Source: an uncultured Lachnospiraceae bacterium | GTDB taxonomy: Bacteria; Bacillota; Clostridia; Lachnospirales; Lachnospiraceae | Length of the DNA stretch: 64,000 nucleotides | Assembly (NCBI GenBank): GCA_934351255.1 | Contig: CAKRJH010000001.1 | Span: forward strand, 1 to 64,000 | Direction: 5' to 3' | In this document: positions 40,841 through 50,108 of the stretch, piece by piece | Layout of the letters: each line of letters begins with the position of its first letter | How positions within the stretch are numbered: position 1 is the stretch's first letter | Position numbers and translations under genes: made by a program | Notes under the pieces: generated by a model | Databases searched by the model: none | Seen by the model: only the letters and a program-made list of their open reading frames with translations | What the model was told of the DNA's origin: nothing

Positions 40841-42241
40841 ATGGGAGACAAGATAGACAGACTGCTTCATGTGTATGACCTGTCGCAGATCGATATTTCA
40901 ACCCTGGACAATGAAGATATTAAGGAACTGCTGGTGGCCGTGCGCGAGAATTATCTGGCGGCGTCCCTCGGCGAGGATTACCGTGCGATCTATGAACTGG
41001 ATCTGGTGCAGGACAGTTTTTTCGTGCGCAGATTCCAGAAAAAAATGAGAACGGAAGTGGCGGCTTTCGCCATAAAGGCACCGACACTCACCGATGCCCT
41101 GATGGGCTATGTGGACAGGTTTGTGTTGGACCGGCAGAAAGAGGAGGTGCGTCAGCAGATCCGGGCGAAGGCGATCCTGGAACGGCTATCCCGGGAAAAG
41201 GAGTTTACGATCCGGTACCGTGTCAAGCCGAATCCGGAGGGAGAAGAATACTTTGAAATGCATTTTGTGGACATCAGCGCACCGTCCCAGAGAGGGCATG
41301 CCGCGCTGGGGATCCGCTGCGTCGACGATGTGGCACACCGGGAGATCGCCCAGCAGAGAAAGGTGCAGGAGGCGTTGATGGACGGTCTGACCACGGCATT
41401 TAACCGCAGGAGCTTTGAGTCCGAGATCGTGGTGCTCGGCAAGCAGGAAAAAACACTTCCTATCGCGGTGGTGGCTGCCGATGTCAATGATCTGAAGAAT
41501 GTCAATGATGAGTATGGACACGCGGCCGGGGATGAACTGATCATGGCGGCGGCGCAGCTTATGCAGGAAGTATTTGGGGAGTATGGAAAATGTTTCCGCA
41601 CCGGCGGCGATGAGTTTACGGTGCTGCTTAGCGGGGACTATCCGGAGTTAGAGAACCTGATGAGGCAGCTCCGCCGGAAGGTGGATGCCTGGAGCGGGAT
41701 GACCGTAAAGCGTCTGGCGGTATCCTTCGGGTATGCGCAGTCCCGGGAAAATCCACAGGATCCGCTCACGATCCGCGACATGATCCGTATTGCGGATCAG
41801 CGCATGTACGAGGATAAGGAAGCATTTTACCGCGCCCACGGCATGGACCGCCGCTCGCAGCTTTCCATCTACGAGGCGCTCAGACGATCCTATATACAGA
41901 TCATCCGGGCCAACCTCACGACAGACAGCTTCGAGGTGGTACAGCCCCAGGGGACCGTGCCGGAAAGAAAAGGGAAAAAATCCCTGTCCGAAGCGATGCA
42001 CAACTATGTGGTGCGCGATTTTATATGTAAAGAAGATCAGCAGACTTACATGGAGGAAATGTCGCCGGAGCATCTGAAAACCTATTTTGACGGAGGCGGA
42101 CGGTGCCACACACTGGTCATATCCGTTAACTGTAAGGGAAGCGTCCACCGGATCATGATCGAGATCATACCGGAAAAGAAGTACACGCCGCAGGACCGGA
42201 AGGTCTTTATCTATGTCAAGGATATTGACCGGGAGGAATAG
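40841..42241 (+). CDS. Diguanylate cyclase (GGDEF) with flanking unknown domains
   Basis: This 466-residue soluble protein has about 180 N-terminal residues without a clear sensor family. A GGDEF domain follows, with ADVNDLKNVNDEYGHAAGDE and an intact active site GGDEF at 255-259. The C-terminal region of about 120 residues is unassigned. It should make cyclic di-GMP. No RxxD inhibitory site is obvious before GGDEF. The ribosome site AAAGGAAAG is slightly distant (about 12 bases). It is the last gene before tRNA-Leu and the polysaccharide locus, which c-di-GMP could influence (inference). Confidence 0.87.
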   Translation: MGDKIDRLLHVYDLSQIDISTLDNEDIKELLVAVRENYLAASLGEDYRAIYELDLVQDSFFVRRFQKKMRTEVAAFAIKAPTLTDALMGYVDRFVLDRQKEEVRQQIRAKAILERLSREKEFTIRYRVKPNPEGEEYFEMHFVDISAPSQRGHAALGIRCVDDVAHREIAQQRKVQEALMDGLTTAFNRRSFESEIVVLGKQEKTLPIAVVAADVNDLKNVNDEYGHAAGDELIMAAAQLMQEVFGEYGKCFRTGGDEFTVLLSGDYPELENLMRQLRRKVDAWSGMTVKRLAVSFGYAQSRENPQDPLTIRDMIRIADQRMYEDKEAFYRAHGMDRRSQLSIYEALRRSYIQIIRANLTTDSFEVVQPQGTVPERKGKKSLSEAMHNYVVRDFICKEDQQTYMEEMSPEHLKTYFDGGGRCHTLVISVNCKGSVHRIMIEIIPEKKYTPQDRKVFIYVKDIDREE

Positions 42242-42246
42242 GGAGA

Positions 42247-42276
42247 TTGCACAGGTGGGCTGATTTGTGTTATAAT
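42247..42276 (+). promoter_or_regulatory. Promoter of tRNA-Leu
   Basis: TTGCAC (42,247-42,252) and TATAAT (42,271-42,276) are 18 bases apart and lie about 45 bases before the tRNA. Confidence 0.65.
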
Positions 42277-42321
42277 CAAGTATCTGTTTTGATTTCGTGC
42301 AAACGGGTCAGGACAGGAGAT

Positions 42322-42403
42322 GCGGAATTGATGGAATTGGCAGACATGCAAGATTTAGGTTCTTGTGCCGCGAGGCGTGCAGGTTCAAGTCCTGTATTCC
42401 GCA
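42322..42403 (+). tRNA. tRNA-Leu (anticodon TAG)
   Basis: A class II tRNA of 82 bases. The acceptor stem GCGGAAT pairs with ATTCCGC and the discriminator is A. The anticodon loop is TTTAGGT in the arm CAAGA/TCTTG. A long variable arm, TGCCGCGAGGCG, is present. CCA is not encoded. It marks the left edge of the polysaccharide locus. Confidence 0.96.
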
Positions 42404-42415
42404 GGAATTCTTGCT

Positions 42416-42446
42416 AGGGCAAAACGCTGGTTTTGCCCTTTTTTAT
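42416..42446 (+). terminator. Terminator of tRNA-Leu (dispersed terminator repeat, copy 2)
   Basis: AGGGCAAAA pairs with TTTTGCCCT around CGCTGG and ends in a T run. Thirty bases are identical to 23,584-23,613, and both copies are preceded by AATTCTTG. Confidence 0.9.
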
Positions 42447-42492
42447 GAAATAGAAAAGAGACGTTGGGATATTATAAGCGAAAGGAACTACT

Positions 42493-44463
42493 TTGAAGAA
42501 GGCAGAAAGAAACAAAAAAAGATGGCATATTCTGTGTATGCTGATATTGGTGATCGTGTGTCTGATGACACAGTTCTGGATCGTGTGGAGGGCAAGCTGT
42601 GTGCCATCTGCGGATTCTCAGGTGTACACGATGCAGGATATAGATGATGTGAGTCAATATGAATATTCGGACAATGAATTTACGGTGACTGGGGAAGACC
42701 CACAGATCATCTGGAAACCTGCAGAGCATGCGGTCAGAACTGTCACTTTGAATTTTTTAAGACCGTTTGAGCAGGATACGACATTTGAATTTTATTATGG
42801 AATACAGGACAGGTTTAACCAGAAGCGGATGTATCATACGATCATTCATGCAGGGGAAAACAGCTGTGAAGTTACGCTCCAAAATCCCTGTTATGATACG
42901 TTCCGTACGGACATTGACAGTGGATTTGGACTGGATTCTGTGACCATAGTAACCTGGCGGCACAGTGTGGAACTTGTCTGTGTCTGGACGGTAGTATTTT
43001 TGCTGCTGGATGGTGTGGCAGTCTGGTTGTATCGCAGAAAAACAGTTGCGGTATCACAGAAGATGGAACGATGGCGTCAGAGATGGAAACCATCGATTCC
43101 GAAACTTTTTGTGTTCTGGGGATTTGTGGCAGGGATGACGGTCAGTATTCTGATCCCTGCGGGACAGCTGCCGGATGAATGGGCTCATGTGCGGATGATA
43201 AGTGACGAGTGGGGATTGACGGGATATGGTAACACCTCACAGGATGTGGTGCAGGCAGTTATGCCACTGGACAGTGTTCATGATGTGTATGGACAAAAGA
43301 TAGACGCCGGAGACTATCTGGCGGCGATGAACCAGGTGCGCTACGCAGAGGGATGTTCCAAAACAATTCGGCCTAACTATTTGTTGATACGTCATATTAC
43401 TGCCAGTGCAGGATATCTGGCGGGAGTCTTTTTGAACCTGCCGGTGCTGTGGTGCCTGCAGCTCGCGGAGTTTACGGCATTGGCCGGATATCTGGTCATG
43501 GGATATTATGCATTGAAATGGATGCCGTTCAAAAAAGAGTGCATGGCACTGATCATGCTGCTCCCTATGACGCTGCAGCAGGCTGCGTCGGTGAATTATG
43601 ATTCCATTGCATTCGGTGTCAGCTTTTTGCTGATCGCGTATATCCTCCGGATGAAATACCGGGATGATAAGGTGGGCTGGAGAAAGCTGTTAGCAGTGGT
43701 AGTGATGGTGGTTATCCTGCTGATCACAAAACTTCCGTATGCTTGTCTGGGGCTGCTGGCGTTTACCGTACCTCATGATAAATATGATTTTAAGATTGGC
43801 AGGGGAGATCTGGGACAGTTCGCATATCGTTTCCGGTATCTTCTTCTAGCTGCAGTGATCGTCTTCTTAGCTGTGGGCATTGTGTTCATACAGGGAAGCG
43901 TGTATTTGAATTCAATGAAGGCAGTGGTTCTTAAGTTCCCTGTCTTTGCACATCTGATTGTTCGTTCGTTCCAGCTCCGGGGAGGCTGGTATATGGGGGG
44001 GATGCTCGGGTGCCTTGGATGGCTCGATACGCCGCTGAGCGGCGTACAGTATCTGGTCATTTGTCTGATGGCCATCTGGTTATCGCAGGCAGGTTCAGAC
44101 AAAACGGAAACGGCAGTACACAATACCACCCATAAGGTAACATTCCGTGTGGCAGCGTTTGGGATCGCATTGTTGATCTTTGTGCTGATCTTTGCATCCA
44201 TGCTTTCATGGACTACGGAGATCGAGGGGTGGGAGAAACCGCAGAGCTTGCTGCAGTGGAAAGACAGTCTGCTGAACATGGACAATATCTATGGTGTTCA
44301 GGGAAGATATCTTTTGCCGTGTGTACCATTAGTGCTTCTTTCAGTCCGGGATATTGTGAGAATACCTGCTAGAGGAGTGCAGGCCGGAATAAGGATTTAC
44401 TGTCTGATCGGATGGATCAGCCTGAGCCTGACATTGCTAGCTCGTTATTGGATGCTTCTGTAG
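42493..44463 (+). CDS. DUF2142-type polytopic membrane protein
   Basis: This 656-residue membrane protein opens the polysaccharide locus. It has an N-terminal helix (about 13-33), an extracellular domain (about 40-150), another helix and then about ten more. The motif IPAGQLPDEWAHVRM after the third helix is the DUF2142 signature (P-x-DE-x-AH), which resembles the acidic catalytic loop of GT-C glycosyltransferases. A role in lipid-linked sugar transfer or polymerisation is inferred, not shown. The start is TTG with AAAGGAAC upstream. Confidence 0.78.
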   Translation: MKKAERNKKRWHILCMLILVIVCLMTQFWIVWRASCVPSADSQVYTMQDIDDVSQYEYSDNEFTVTGEDPQIIWKPAEHAVRTVTLNFLRPFEQDTTFEFYYGIQDRFNQKRMYHTIIHAGENSCEVTLQNPCYDTFRTDIDSGFGLDSVTIVTWRHSVELVCVWTVVFLLLDGVAVWLYRRKTVAVSQKMERWRQRWKPSIPKLFVFWGFVAGMTVSILIPAGQLPDEWAHVRMISDEWGLTGYGNTSQDVVQAVMPLDSVHDVYGQKIDAGDYLAAMNQVRYAEGCSKTIRPNYLLIRHITASAGYLAGVFLNLPVLWCLQLAEFTALAGYLVMGYYALKWMPFKKECMALIMLLPMTLQQAASVNYDSIAFGVSFLLIAYILRMKYRDDKVGWRKLLAVVVMVVILLITKLPYACLGLLAFTVPHDKYDFKIGRGDLGQFAYRFRYLLLAAVIVFLAVGIVFIQGSVYLNSMKAVVLKFPVFAHLIVRSFQLRGGWYMGGMLGCLGWLDTPLSGVQYLVICLMAIWLSQAGSDKTETAVHNTTHKVTFRVAAFGIALLIFVLIFASMLSWTTEIEGWEKPQSLLQWKDSLLNMDNIYGVQGRYLLPCVPLVLLSVRDIVRIPARGVQAGIRIYCLIGWISLSLTLLARYWMLL

Positions 44464-44494
44464 AGGAATAGGAAGCCGGAAGGGAGAATGGATC

Positions 44495-45316
44495 TTGAAG
44501 AAACAAAATCGGACGGCAGCACGTCGAGAAGATCATACATTTGTAATATGTGCGTACAAGGAAAGCCGATATCTGGAGGAATGTATGGAGTCGCTGAAAA
44601 AACAGACAGTGCACTCCAATATCCTGCTTGTCACATCGACACCCAATGAATGGATTGAGACGCTCAGTCAGAACTATGATATTCCTGTGTTTGTAAATCC
44701 CGGAGAGGGTGGAATCACACAGGACTGGAATTTTGGATTGTCCAGGGTAAACACCAGATATGCGACGATCGCACATCAGGATGACACGTATGAACCGGAC
44801 TATCTGGAGCGCATTTTGGAGAATATGGATCGTGAGAAAACCCCGATCATCGCCTTTTCGGATTATTCGGAACTGCGGGACGGCGAAAAGGTACATGATA
44901 CCCGAATGCTTCAGATCAAGAGGATCATGCTTGCTCCGTTAAAGATCCGTATGTTTTGGAAAAGCCGGTTTGTGAGACGCAGGATCTTGTCGTTTGGGGA
45001 TCCGATCTGCTGTCCGGCGGTGACATTCTGTCTCGATAATCTGGAGCAGCCGATTTTCAGCAATGGGTTCCGTAGCTGCGAAGACTGGGAAGCCTGGGAG
45101 AAACTTTCCCGGCTGAAGGGGGCATATATTTATGTGCCAAAGCCTCTGATGTGTCATCGGATCCATGAGGAATCCGCCACTACTGCGATCATTCAGGATC
45201 ATGCGAGGGCGGAGGAAAACTACATTATGTACCGTAAATTCTGGCCGGCCGGCATTGCAAAGCGAATCAATGGTTTGTATAATACATCAGAGAAGTCAAA
45301 TTCGTTGAAACACTGA
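44495..45316 (+). CDS. Glycosyltransferase family 2
   Basis: This 273-residue GT-A enzyme is predicted to add a sugar to the growing polysaccharide on the cytoplasmic face. It begins HTFVICAYKESRYLEECMES and has the DxD-type motif AHQDDTYEPDYLERIL. SCEDWEAWEKL near residue 200 probably carries the acceptor-side acid. The start is TTG preceded by GGGAG. Its last 29 codons are duplicated as a ghost at 58,184, 13 kb away (77 of 87 bases identical). It lacks membrane helices. Confidence 0.85.
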   Translation: MKKQNRTAARREDHTFVICAYKESRYLEECMESLKKQTVHSNILLVTSTPNEWIETLSQNYDIPVFVNPGEGGITQDWNFGLSRVNTRYATIAHQDDTYEPDYLERILENMDREKTPIIAFSDYSELRDGEKVHDTRMLQIKRIMLAPLKIRMFWKSRFVRRRILSFGDPICCPAVTFCLDNLEQPIFSNGFRSCEDWEAWEKLSRLKGAYIYVPKPLMCHRIHEESATTAIIQDHARAEENYIMYRKFWPAGIAKRINGLYNTSEKSNSLKH

Positions 45317-45347
45317 CAGGGAATAGAAGAGATAGATGGAGATGACG

Positions 45348-46049
45348 ATGGACAATACTATCAGAAAGTTAATCGTGATTCCTGCCTTCAATGAAGAGGG
45401 GAATCTGGAAAAGACCATACAGGATATCCGGGAGAATGCACCGGATTTTGACTATGTCATTATTAATGACTGTTCTACCGATGATACCTTGGAGGTTTGC
45501 AGAAAGCATGGATACAGTTATCTGAATCTGCCCGTGAACCTCGGAATCGGAGGCGCGGTACAGACCGGATACCGTTATGCGTATTACCATGGTTATGATG
45601 TTGCGGTTCAGTTTGATGGGGACGGACAGCACAGCGCCAGATATCTGGGTCAGATGGTGCAGACCATGAAAGAGACTCAGTCTTCCATGGTGATCGGATC
45701 CCGGTTTATCGAAAAAGAAGGATTTCAGTCCTCGACTCTGAGGAGAATGGGAATCCGTTATTTCACGGGTCTGATCAGGGTCCTGACCGGAAAGGTGATC
45801 ACCGATCCCACCTCCGGAATGAGGATGGTCGACCGCACCTTGTTAAAGAAGTTTACCGAGGATTATCCCAAGGATTATCCGGAGCCGGAGAGCGTGGTGA
45901 CTGTCCTTGCAGAGAAGTACAAGGTGACAGAGATCCCAGTGGTCATGAATGAACGAATGGAAGGAAATTCCTCCATTTCTATGGGAAAAAGTGTGTATTA
46001 TATGATCAAGGTCAGCATTGCGATGCTGATCGCCAGAATGAAGAAGTAG
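45348..46049 (+). CDS. Glycosyltransferase family 2, dolichol-phosphate-mannose-synthase type
   Basis: This 233-residue enzyme of the DPM1/GtrB-like GT2 subgroup makes undecaprenyl-phosphate-linked sugars for later use outside the membrane. It has VIPAFNEEGNLEKTIQDI, NDCSTDDTLEVC, the DxD motif QFDGDGQHSA and the family segment DPTSGMRMVDR. GGAG lies six bases before the ATG at 45,348; an ATG at 45,336 is possible. The DUF2304 gene follows 11 bases later, a pairing common in Firmicutes, where the small protein assists a GT-C transferase. Confidence 0.88.
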   Translation: MDNTIRKLIVIPAFNEEGNLEKTIQDIRENAPDFDYVIINDCSTDDTLEVCRKHGYSYLNLPVNLGIGGAVQTGYRYAYYHGYDVAVQFDGDGQHSARYLGQMVQTMKETQSSMVIGSRFIEKEGFQSSTLRRMGIRYFTGLIRVLTGKVITDPTSGMRMVDRTLLKKFTEDYPKDYPEPESVVTVLAEKYKVTEIPVVMNERMEGNSSISMGKSVYYMIKVSIAMLIARMKK

Positions 46050-46060
46050 GGGGTGCTGAC

Positions 46061-46438
46061 GTGTCATTTCGCTTACAGGTGATCATACTGTGCTGTATGT
46101 TCGCAGTCTTTCTCTATATTGTAAATTTAATGAGAAAAAAGGCCATGGATTATAAGTTTGCGCTGGGCTGGCTGGTCGTTGTGGCCATCATATCGGTTCT
46201 GGCGGTCTTTCCGGCCTTACTGGCAAGATGCTCGACACTGCTTGGCATTGCCTCCCCGGTGAACATGCTGTTCTTTCTGGGGTTCTGTCTGGTGGTATTG
46301 CTGATCTTTTCATTATCCATTACGATCAGCAGACTGACGGACAAGGTTAAAAAACTGTCACAGGAGATTGCGATCATTCGCAAGGATATGTATGATCGCT
46401 GCAATGAGCTGGAGAAACAGGCAGACAAGGAATCGTGA
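46061..46438 (+). CDS. DUF2304 small membrane protein
   Basis: This 125-residue protein has three transmembrane segments (about 4-22, 34-52 and 66-88) and a C-terminal coiled coil (SRLTDKVKKLSQEIAIIRKD). That is the DUF2304 layout, which often follows a DPM-type glycosyltransferase gene, as here. It may anchor or present the lipid-linked sugar machinery (inference). The start is GTG with GGGGGTG upstream. Confidence 0.85.
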   Translation: MSFRLQVIILCCMFAVFLYIVNLMRKKAMDYKFALGWLVVVAIISVLAVFPALLARCSTLLGIASPVNMLFFLGFCLVVLLIFSLSITISRLTDKVKKLSQEIAIIRKDMYDRCNELEKQADKES

Positions 46439-46460
46439 TCAGTCAATGGGAGAACAGAAG

Positions 46461-47471
46461 ATGGATTTGTCGATAATCGTGCCGGTATATAATGGAGAGT
46501 CACATATTACGGAATGCCTGGCAAGTATTTTTGCGCAGACGGCTTCTTCTCTGGAAGTGATCATCATAAACGATGGATCTTCAGATCGTTCGTCGGAGTT
46601 GATCGCGGAGTTTCTGACCGGAGCAAAAGAGCGTGCGCCTGAAACAGGAAATGCGCCGGAGGTCGTGCTGATTGAACAGGAGAATCAGGGAGTGGCGGCC
46701 AGCCGCAATACCGGGATCGCAAGGGCGAGAGGACGGTTTGTGACATTTGTGGATCAGGACGATCAGATCGCGCCGGATTATTGTCAGGTGTATCTGGAAC
46801 ATGCAGGTGACGCTGATATTGTGGTAGGAGGATATGAGCGGATCACCTATGAGGGACGATCGTTAAAGAAGGTTGTGCTGCAGGAATGTCCCTGGGCCAG
46901 GTTTGTGGTGGTGGCACCCTGGGCTCATATATACCGGACGGAGTTTCTGAGAAAAGAAAATATCACATTCCTAACGACGGGGATTGGAGAGGATGTCTAC
47001 TTTAATCTCAGGGCGTATGCGCAGACGGAGAAGATCGTGACCGTACAGGATGCGGGGTATCACTGGATGTTCAATGAACAGTCGGTTTCTAACAGCAGGC
47101 AGAGCACGATCCGTGATGATGTGGATCCGGTTTTTTTGCTGGATCATCTGGTATCGGATATTTCGAACAAAGCCTTTTTGGAGGATGAGCTGGTCGAGTA
47201 TTATATGGCGCGGTACGTCTGCTGGTATATGCTGTTTTCGGCCAGAGGAAGCCGGAGAAGCCAGATATCCCAAATGTACATCCGGCTGACAGAGTGGCTC
47301 AGGAAACACTATCCGGACTATCTCAAGAACCGTTATCTGGGACTGAAATGTCCAAAGGGAGAGATCAGGATGACCGGATGTGCTGTAACATGCTATTATC
47401 TGGCGCAGCGGATGGGTCTTTTGAAAGGACTGCTGCTTCTGATGGGCAGGAAAGACGAAAATCCGGTATAG
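46461..47471 (+). CDS. Glycosyltransferase family 2
   Basis: This 336-residue GT-A enzyme has LSIIVPVYNGESHITECLAS, INDGSSDRSSELI, and the metal-binding FVDQDDQIAPDY. A later acid, GIGEDVYFNLRAYA, is typical of EpsJ/WaaV-like GT2 enzymes. The donor and acceptor are unknown. GGGAG eight bases before 46,461 selects that ATG over one at 46,446. It is part of the co-directional biosynthetic run. Confidence 0.87.
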   Translation: MDLSIIVPVYNGESHITECLASIFAQTASSLEVIIINDGSSDRSSELIAEFLTGAKERAPETGNAPEVVLIEQENQGVAASRNTGIARARGRFVTFVDQDDQIAPDYCQVYLEHAGDADIVVGGYERITYEGRSLKKVVLQECPWARFVVVAPWAHIYRTEFLRKENITFLTTGIGEDVYFNLRAYAQTEKIVTVQDAGYHWMFNEQSVSNSRQSTIRDDVDPVFLLDHLVSDISNKAFLEDELVEYYMARYVCWYMLFSARGSRRSQISQMYIRLTEWLRKHYPDYLKNRYLGLKCPKGEIRMTGCAVTCYYLAQRMGLLKGLLLLMGRKDENPV

Positions 47472-47505
47472 ATATAGAGATTCGCAGAGAGGAATACAGT
47501 GGAAG

Positions 47506-48630
47506 ATGAATATATTGATGATGGTAACCTGGTATACGCCCCAGGGATACAAGGAATTAGAGGCGGGCGTGTTTCATTACGAACAGTCGATGGACTTGAA
47601 AAAACATTGTAATGTAGCACTGTATTATCCGTTTGATCCGGATCTGGCCCAGGAGGAGACCGCCGGCGAGGAATGGGGGCTGTATACATTCCGCAGCCGG
47701 TTTACTCCCGGAAAACATATACAGAACCGTCGGAGGATGAAGAAGACATTTGACAGGATCGTCAAGGAATTTAAGCCGGATATCATCCACGCACATGTGG
47801 CAGGTGGCGCCGGATACCATGCGGTAAAACTGGCCCGCGGATATGGGCTGCCGGTGGTGATCACGGAACACAATCCCATTGAGATCAGTGGGGTTGACCA
47901 TAAGGGGATGGCGTATTACCTTTGCAAGAAAGCGTATGGAAACAGCCGGGCCAATATCTGTGTGTCCGAGGATTCCCGGAAAAAACTGTCGGCGATCTAT
48001 CCCGAAGACACCTTCGAGGTCATTTATAATGGAATTATCGTTCCGCAGTATAAGCAGAATCAACACTTATATTATAAGGACGGCTATCTTAACATTGTGA
48101 TCGTCGCAGTCCTGTATGACCTGGAGATCAAAGGGATGAAATATCTTCTCAAGGCGGTTCAGGAGTTGAAAAAACGTGGAGAAAAGGTGTATCTTCATCA
48201 TATAGGCGGTGGAGAGTATCTGGACTACTTCAAGAACATGGCCGGTGAACTGGAGATTGAAGACTGCTGTACGTTCCATGGAAGGTGTGAACGCTCCAGA
48301 TTATATGAGATTGTCAATGAAATGGACTTTTTTGTCTCAGCCAGTCTTATGGAATGCAGCGGAGTGTCCGTCCAGGAGGCAATGCTGCTGGGCAAACCGA
48401 TACTTGGAACGAACTCCGGCGGAGTGGATTCGCTGGTGCCTGAACAGGCCGGACATATTGTAGAAAAAGGAAGTTCCGATGCGTTGGCGGAGGGCATTTT
48501 ATATATGAAACACCATCTGGGCGATTATGATACGGGATGGATCCGCAAGTATGCGTATGATTCCTTTGAAATTGGCAATATCAGCGAGACATATATGAAA
48601 CTGTATCACAGAATCCTCGGTGACCAGTGA
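47506..48630 (+). CDS. Glycosyltransferase family 4
   Basis: This 374-residue GT-B retaining enzyme has an N-terminal acceptor domain (HAHVAGGAGYHAVKLAR, VITEHNPIEI) and a C-terminal nucleotide-sugar domain. The C-terminal domain contains EIKGMKYLLKAVQEL, FHGRCERSRLYE and the family motif SLMECSGVSVQEAMLLGKPI, whose Glu-x7-Glu pattern binds the donor. It is the only GT4 in the locus. The ribosome site GAGAGG is about 11 bases from the ATG. Confidence 0.9.
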   Translation: MNILMMVTWYTPQGYKELEAGVFHYEQSMDLKKHCNVALYYPFDPDLAQEETAGEEWGLYTFRSRFTPGKHIQNRRRMKKTFDRIVKEFKPDIIHAHVAGGAGYHAVKLARGYGLPVVITEHNPIEISGVDHKGMAYYLCKKAYGNSRANICVSEDSRKKLSAIYPEDTFEVIYNGIIVPQYKQNQHLYYKDGYLNIVIVAVLYDLEIKGMKYLLKAVQELKKRGEKVYLHHIGGGEYLDYFKNMAGELEIEDCCTFHGRCERSRLYEIVNEMDFFVSASLMECSGVSVQEAMLLGKPILGTNSGGVDSLVPEQAGHIVEKGSSDALAEGILYMKHHLGDYDTGWIRKYAYDSFEIGNISETYMKLYHRILGDQ

Positions 48631-48659
48631 ATTGACCGGCGAGGAGAAGGGAGAACGAT

Positions 48660-49070
48660 ATGCAGGTATTAAAATATGCATTTCAACAGCACGGAGATGA
48701 GAGAGGGCAGTTGGTAGCCCTGGAAGAGCATAAAGACATTCCTTTTGAAATCAAACGGGTATACTATATGTATGATACAAAAGAGGGAGTGCGCCGGGGG
48801 TACCATGCACATAAGTCGCTGGAGCAGATATTGATCTGTATCCATGGATCCTGTAAGATCCTTATGGATAATGGAGAGGAAAAAAAGATCGTCTCTCTGG
48901 AAAAACCATATGAGGGTTTATATATCAGCAATAATATCTGGAGAGAAATGTTTGATTTTTCGCCGGATGCAGTTCTGATGGTGCTTGCATCGGATTTTTA
49001 CAGAGAAGAGGATTATATCCGCGATTATGACGAGTTCTTGAAGTTTGTCGGAGAACAGAAGGAAGAGTAA
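48660..49070 (+). CDS. dTDP-4-keto-6-deoxyglucose 3,4-ketoisomerase (FdtA/QdtA-like)
   Basis: This 136-residue cupin enzyme converts dTDP-4-keto-6-deoxyglucose to the 3-keto isomer, the step before 3-amination. The catalytic segment RRGYHAHKSLEQILICIHGS puts histidines at 49 and 51, the positions known for FdtA. The length and the cupin strands fit WxcM-like ketoisomerases. Whether the product is galacto (Fuc3N route) or gluco (Qui3N route) is not decided by what I can see. GGGAG precedes the ATG. The partner aminotransferase is at 50,109. Confidence 0.87.
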   Translation: MQVLKYAFQQHGDERGQLVALEEHKDIPFEIKRVYYMYDTKEGVRRGYHAHKSLEQILICIHGSCKILMDNGEEKKIVSLEKPYEGLYISNNIWREMFDFSPDAVLMVLASDFYREEDYIRDYDEFLKFVGEQKEE

Positions 49071-49072
49071 CG

Positions 49073-50086
49073 ATGAAAGAATATCCCAAGGTTTCTCTGG
49101 TGATGAAGGTTTACAACGGAGAAAAGTATCTGGCAGAGGCCATAGACAGTATATTGAACCAGACCTTTGAAGATTTTGAACTTTTGATTATTGATGATGG
49201 ATCCACAGATTCCTCTGCGCAGATAGTGAGATCCTACACAGATGACCGGATCCGGTTTTTGCAAAACGAAGAGAATCTGGGATTGTGCAGGACACAGAAC
49301 AAAGTGATCGCAGAGGCGCGTGGAGAATACATCGCAGTGATGGACTGTGATGATATCAGTTATCCACAGCGGTTTGAGAAGCAGGTTCATTATCTGGAGG
49401 AGCATCCGGAAGTGATGATGTGCGGCTCCTATCGCAATAATATCATCGATGGGCATGAGACTGCATTTCAGCAGATCCGGGAATATACCAATGAGAGTCT
49501 TCAGCTCAGCCTGTATTTTGGCAATCTGTTTTTTACACATTCGTCCATTATGTTCCGGGCGGTACAGTACCGGGAGGCGGGTCTGTCCTATGGACAGGCG
49601 GCGATTGCAGAAGACTATGGTATCATTATAGAGATGGCGAAGCGGTATCCGGTGATGCTGCTGCCGGAGCGCCTGATCGCGTACCGTATTTATCACACAT
49701 CCACCTCCAAAGTACGTGCACAGGAGCTGGCGGATGCCGCGACAGACCTGAAATGCCGTCATCTGGAGTCCCTTTCCGTTTCGGAGAAATACAAAGAGAA
49801 TCTGATCTCCTATTTTCGGAGTGGAACTGCGGAAATGACAGTGACAGAGTTTGTGGAAGCGATGCAGGCGGTTGCTGACGCGGTGGGAGCGGACATCTCC
49901 CCTCAGGGAAATGCATACCCGATCGCACGCGATCTTTTTGCAAAATTCCTGATGCGGATATCCCGGTATGATATGCGCGTATGGAAAGAGACCAAACGCT
50001 CGGAATTTCGGGAACTGGCATCCCCGTCCTGTGTATTCGGGATAAAACTGCTGGGAGCCTGTCTATTACACTATCAACGCAAATAA
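49073..50086 (+). CDS. Glycosyltransferase family 2
   Basis: This 337-residue GT-A enzyme has VSLVMKVYNGEKYLAEAIDS, IIDDGSTDSSAQIV, the metal motif AVMDCDDISYPQRFEKQV, and FTHSSIMFRA later in the domain. It lies two bases after the ketoisomerase gene and before the aminotransferase gene. It may therefore transfer the 3-aminosugar they make; this is inference from position only. Confidence 0.87.
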   Translation: MKEYPKVSLVMKVYNGEKYLAEAIDSILNQTFEDFELLIIDDGSTDSSAQIVRSYTDDRIRFLQNEENLGLCRTQNKVIAEARGEYIAVMDCDDISYPQRFEKQVHYLEEHPEVMMCGSYRNNIIDGHETAFQQIREYTNESLQLSLYFGNLFFTHSSIMFRAVQYREAGLSYGQAAIAEDYGIIIEMAKRYPVMLLPERLIAYRIYHTSTSKVRAQELADAATDLKCRHLESLSVSEKYKENLISYFRSGTAEMTVTEFVEAMQAVADAVGADISPQGNAYPIARDLFAKFLMRISRYDMRVWKETKRSEFRELASPSCVFGIKLLGACLLHYQRK

Positions 50087-50108
50087 CATTATAGATTGGA
50101 GAAGAACA

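Noticed and set aside
42322..42403. tRNA-Leu as an integration site for a genomic island
   Set aside because: The polysaccharide locus starts here, but there is no integrase and no repeat of the tRNA 3' end in the window.
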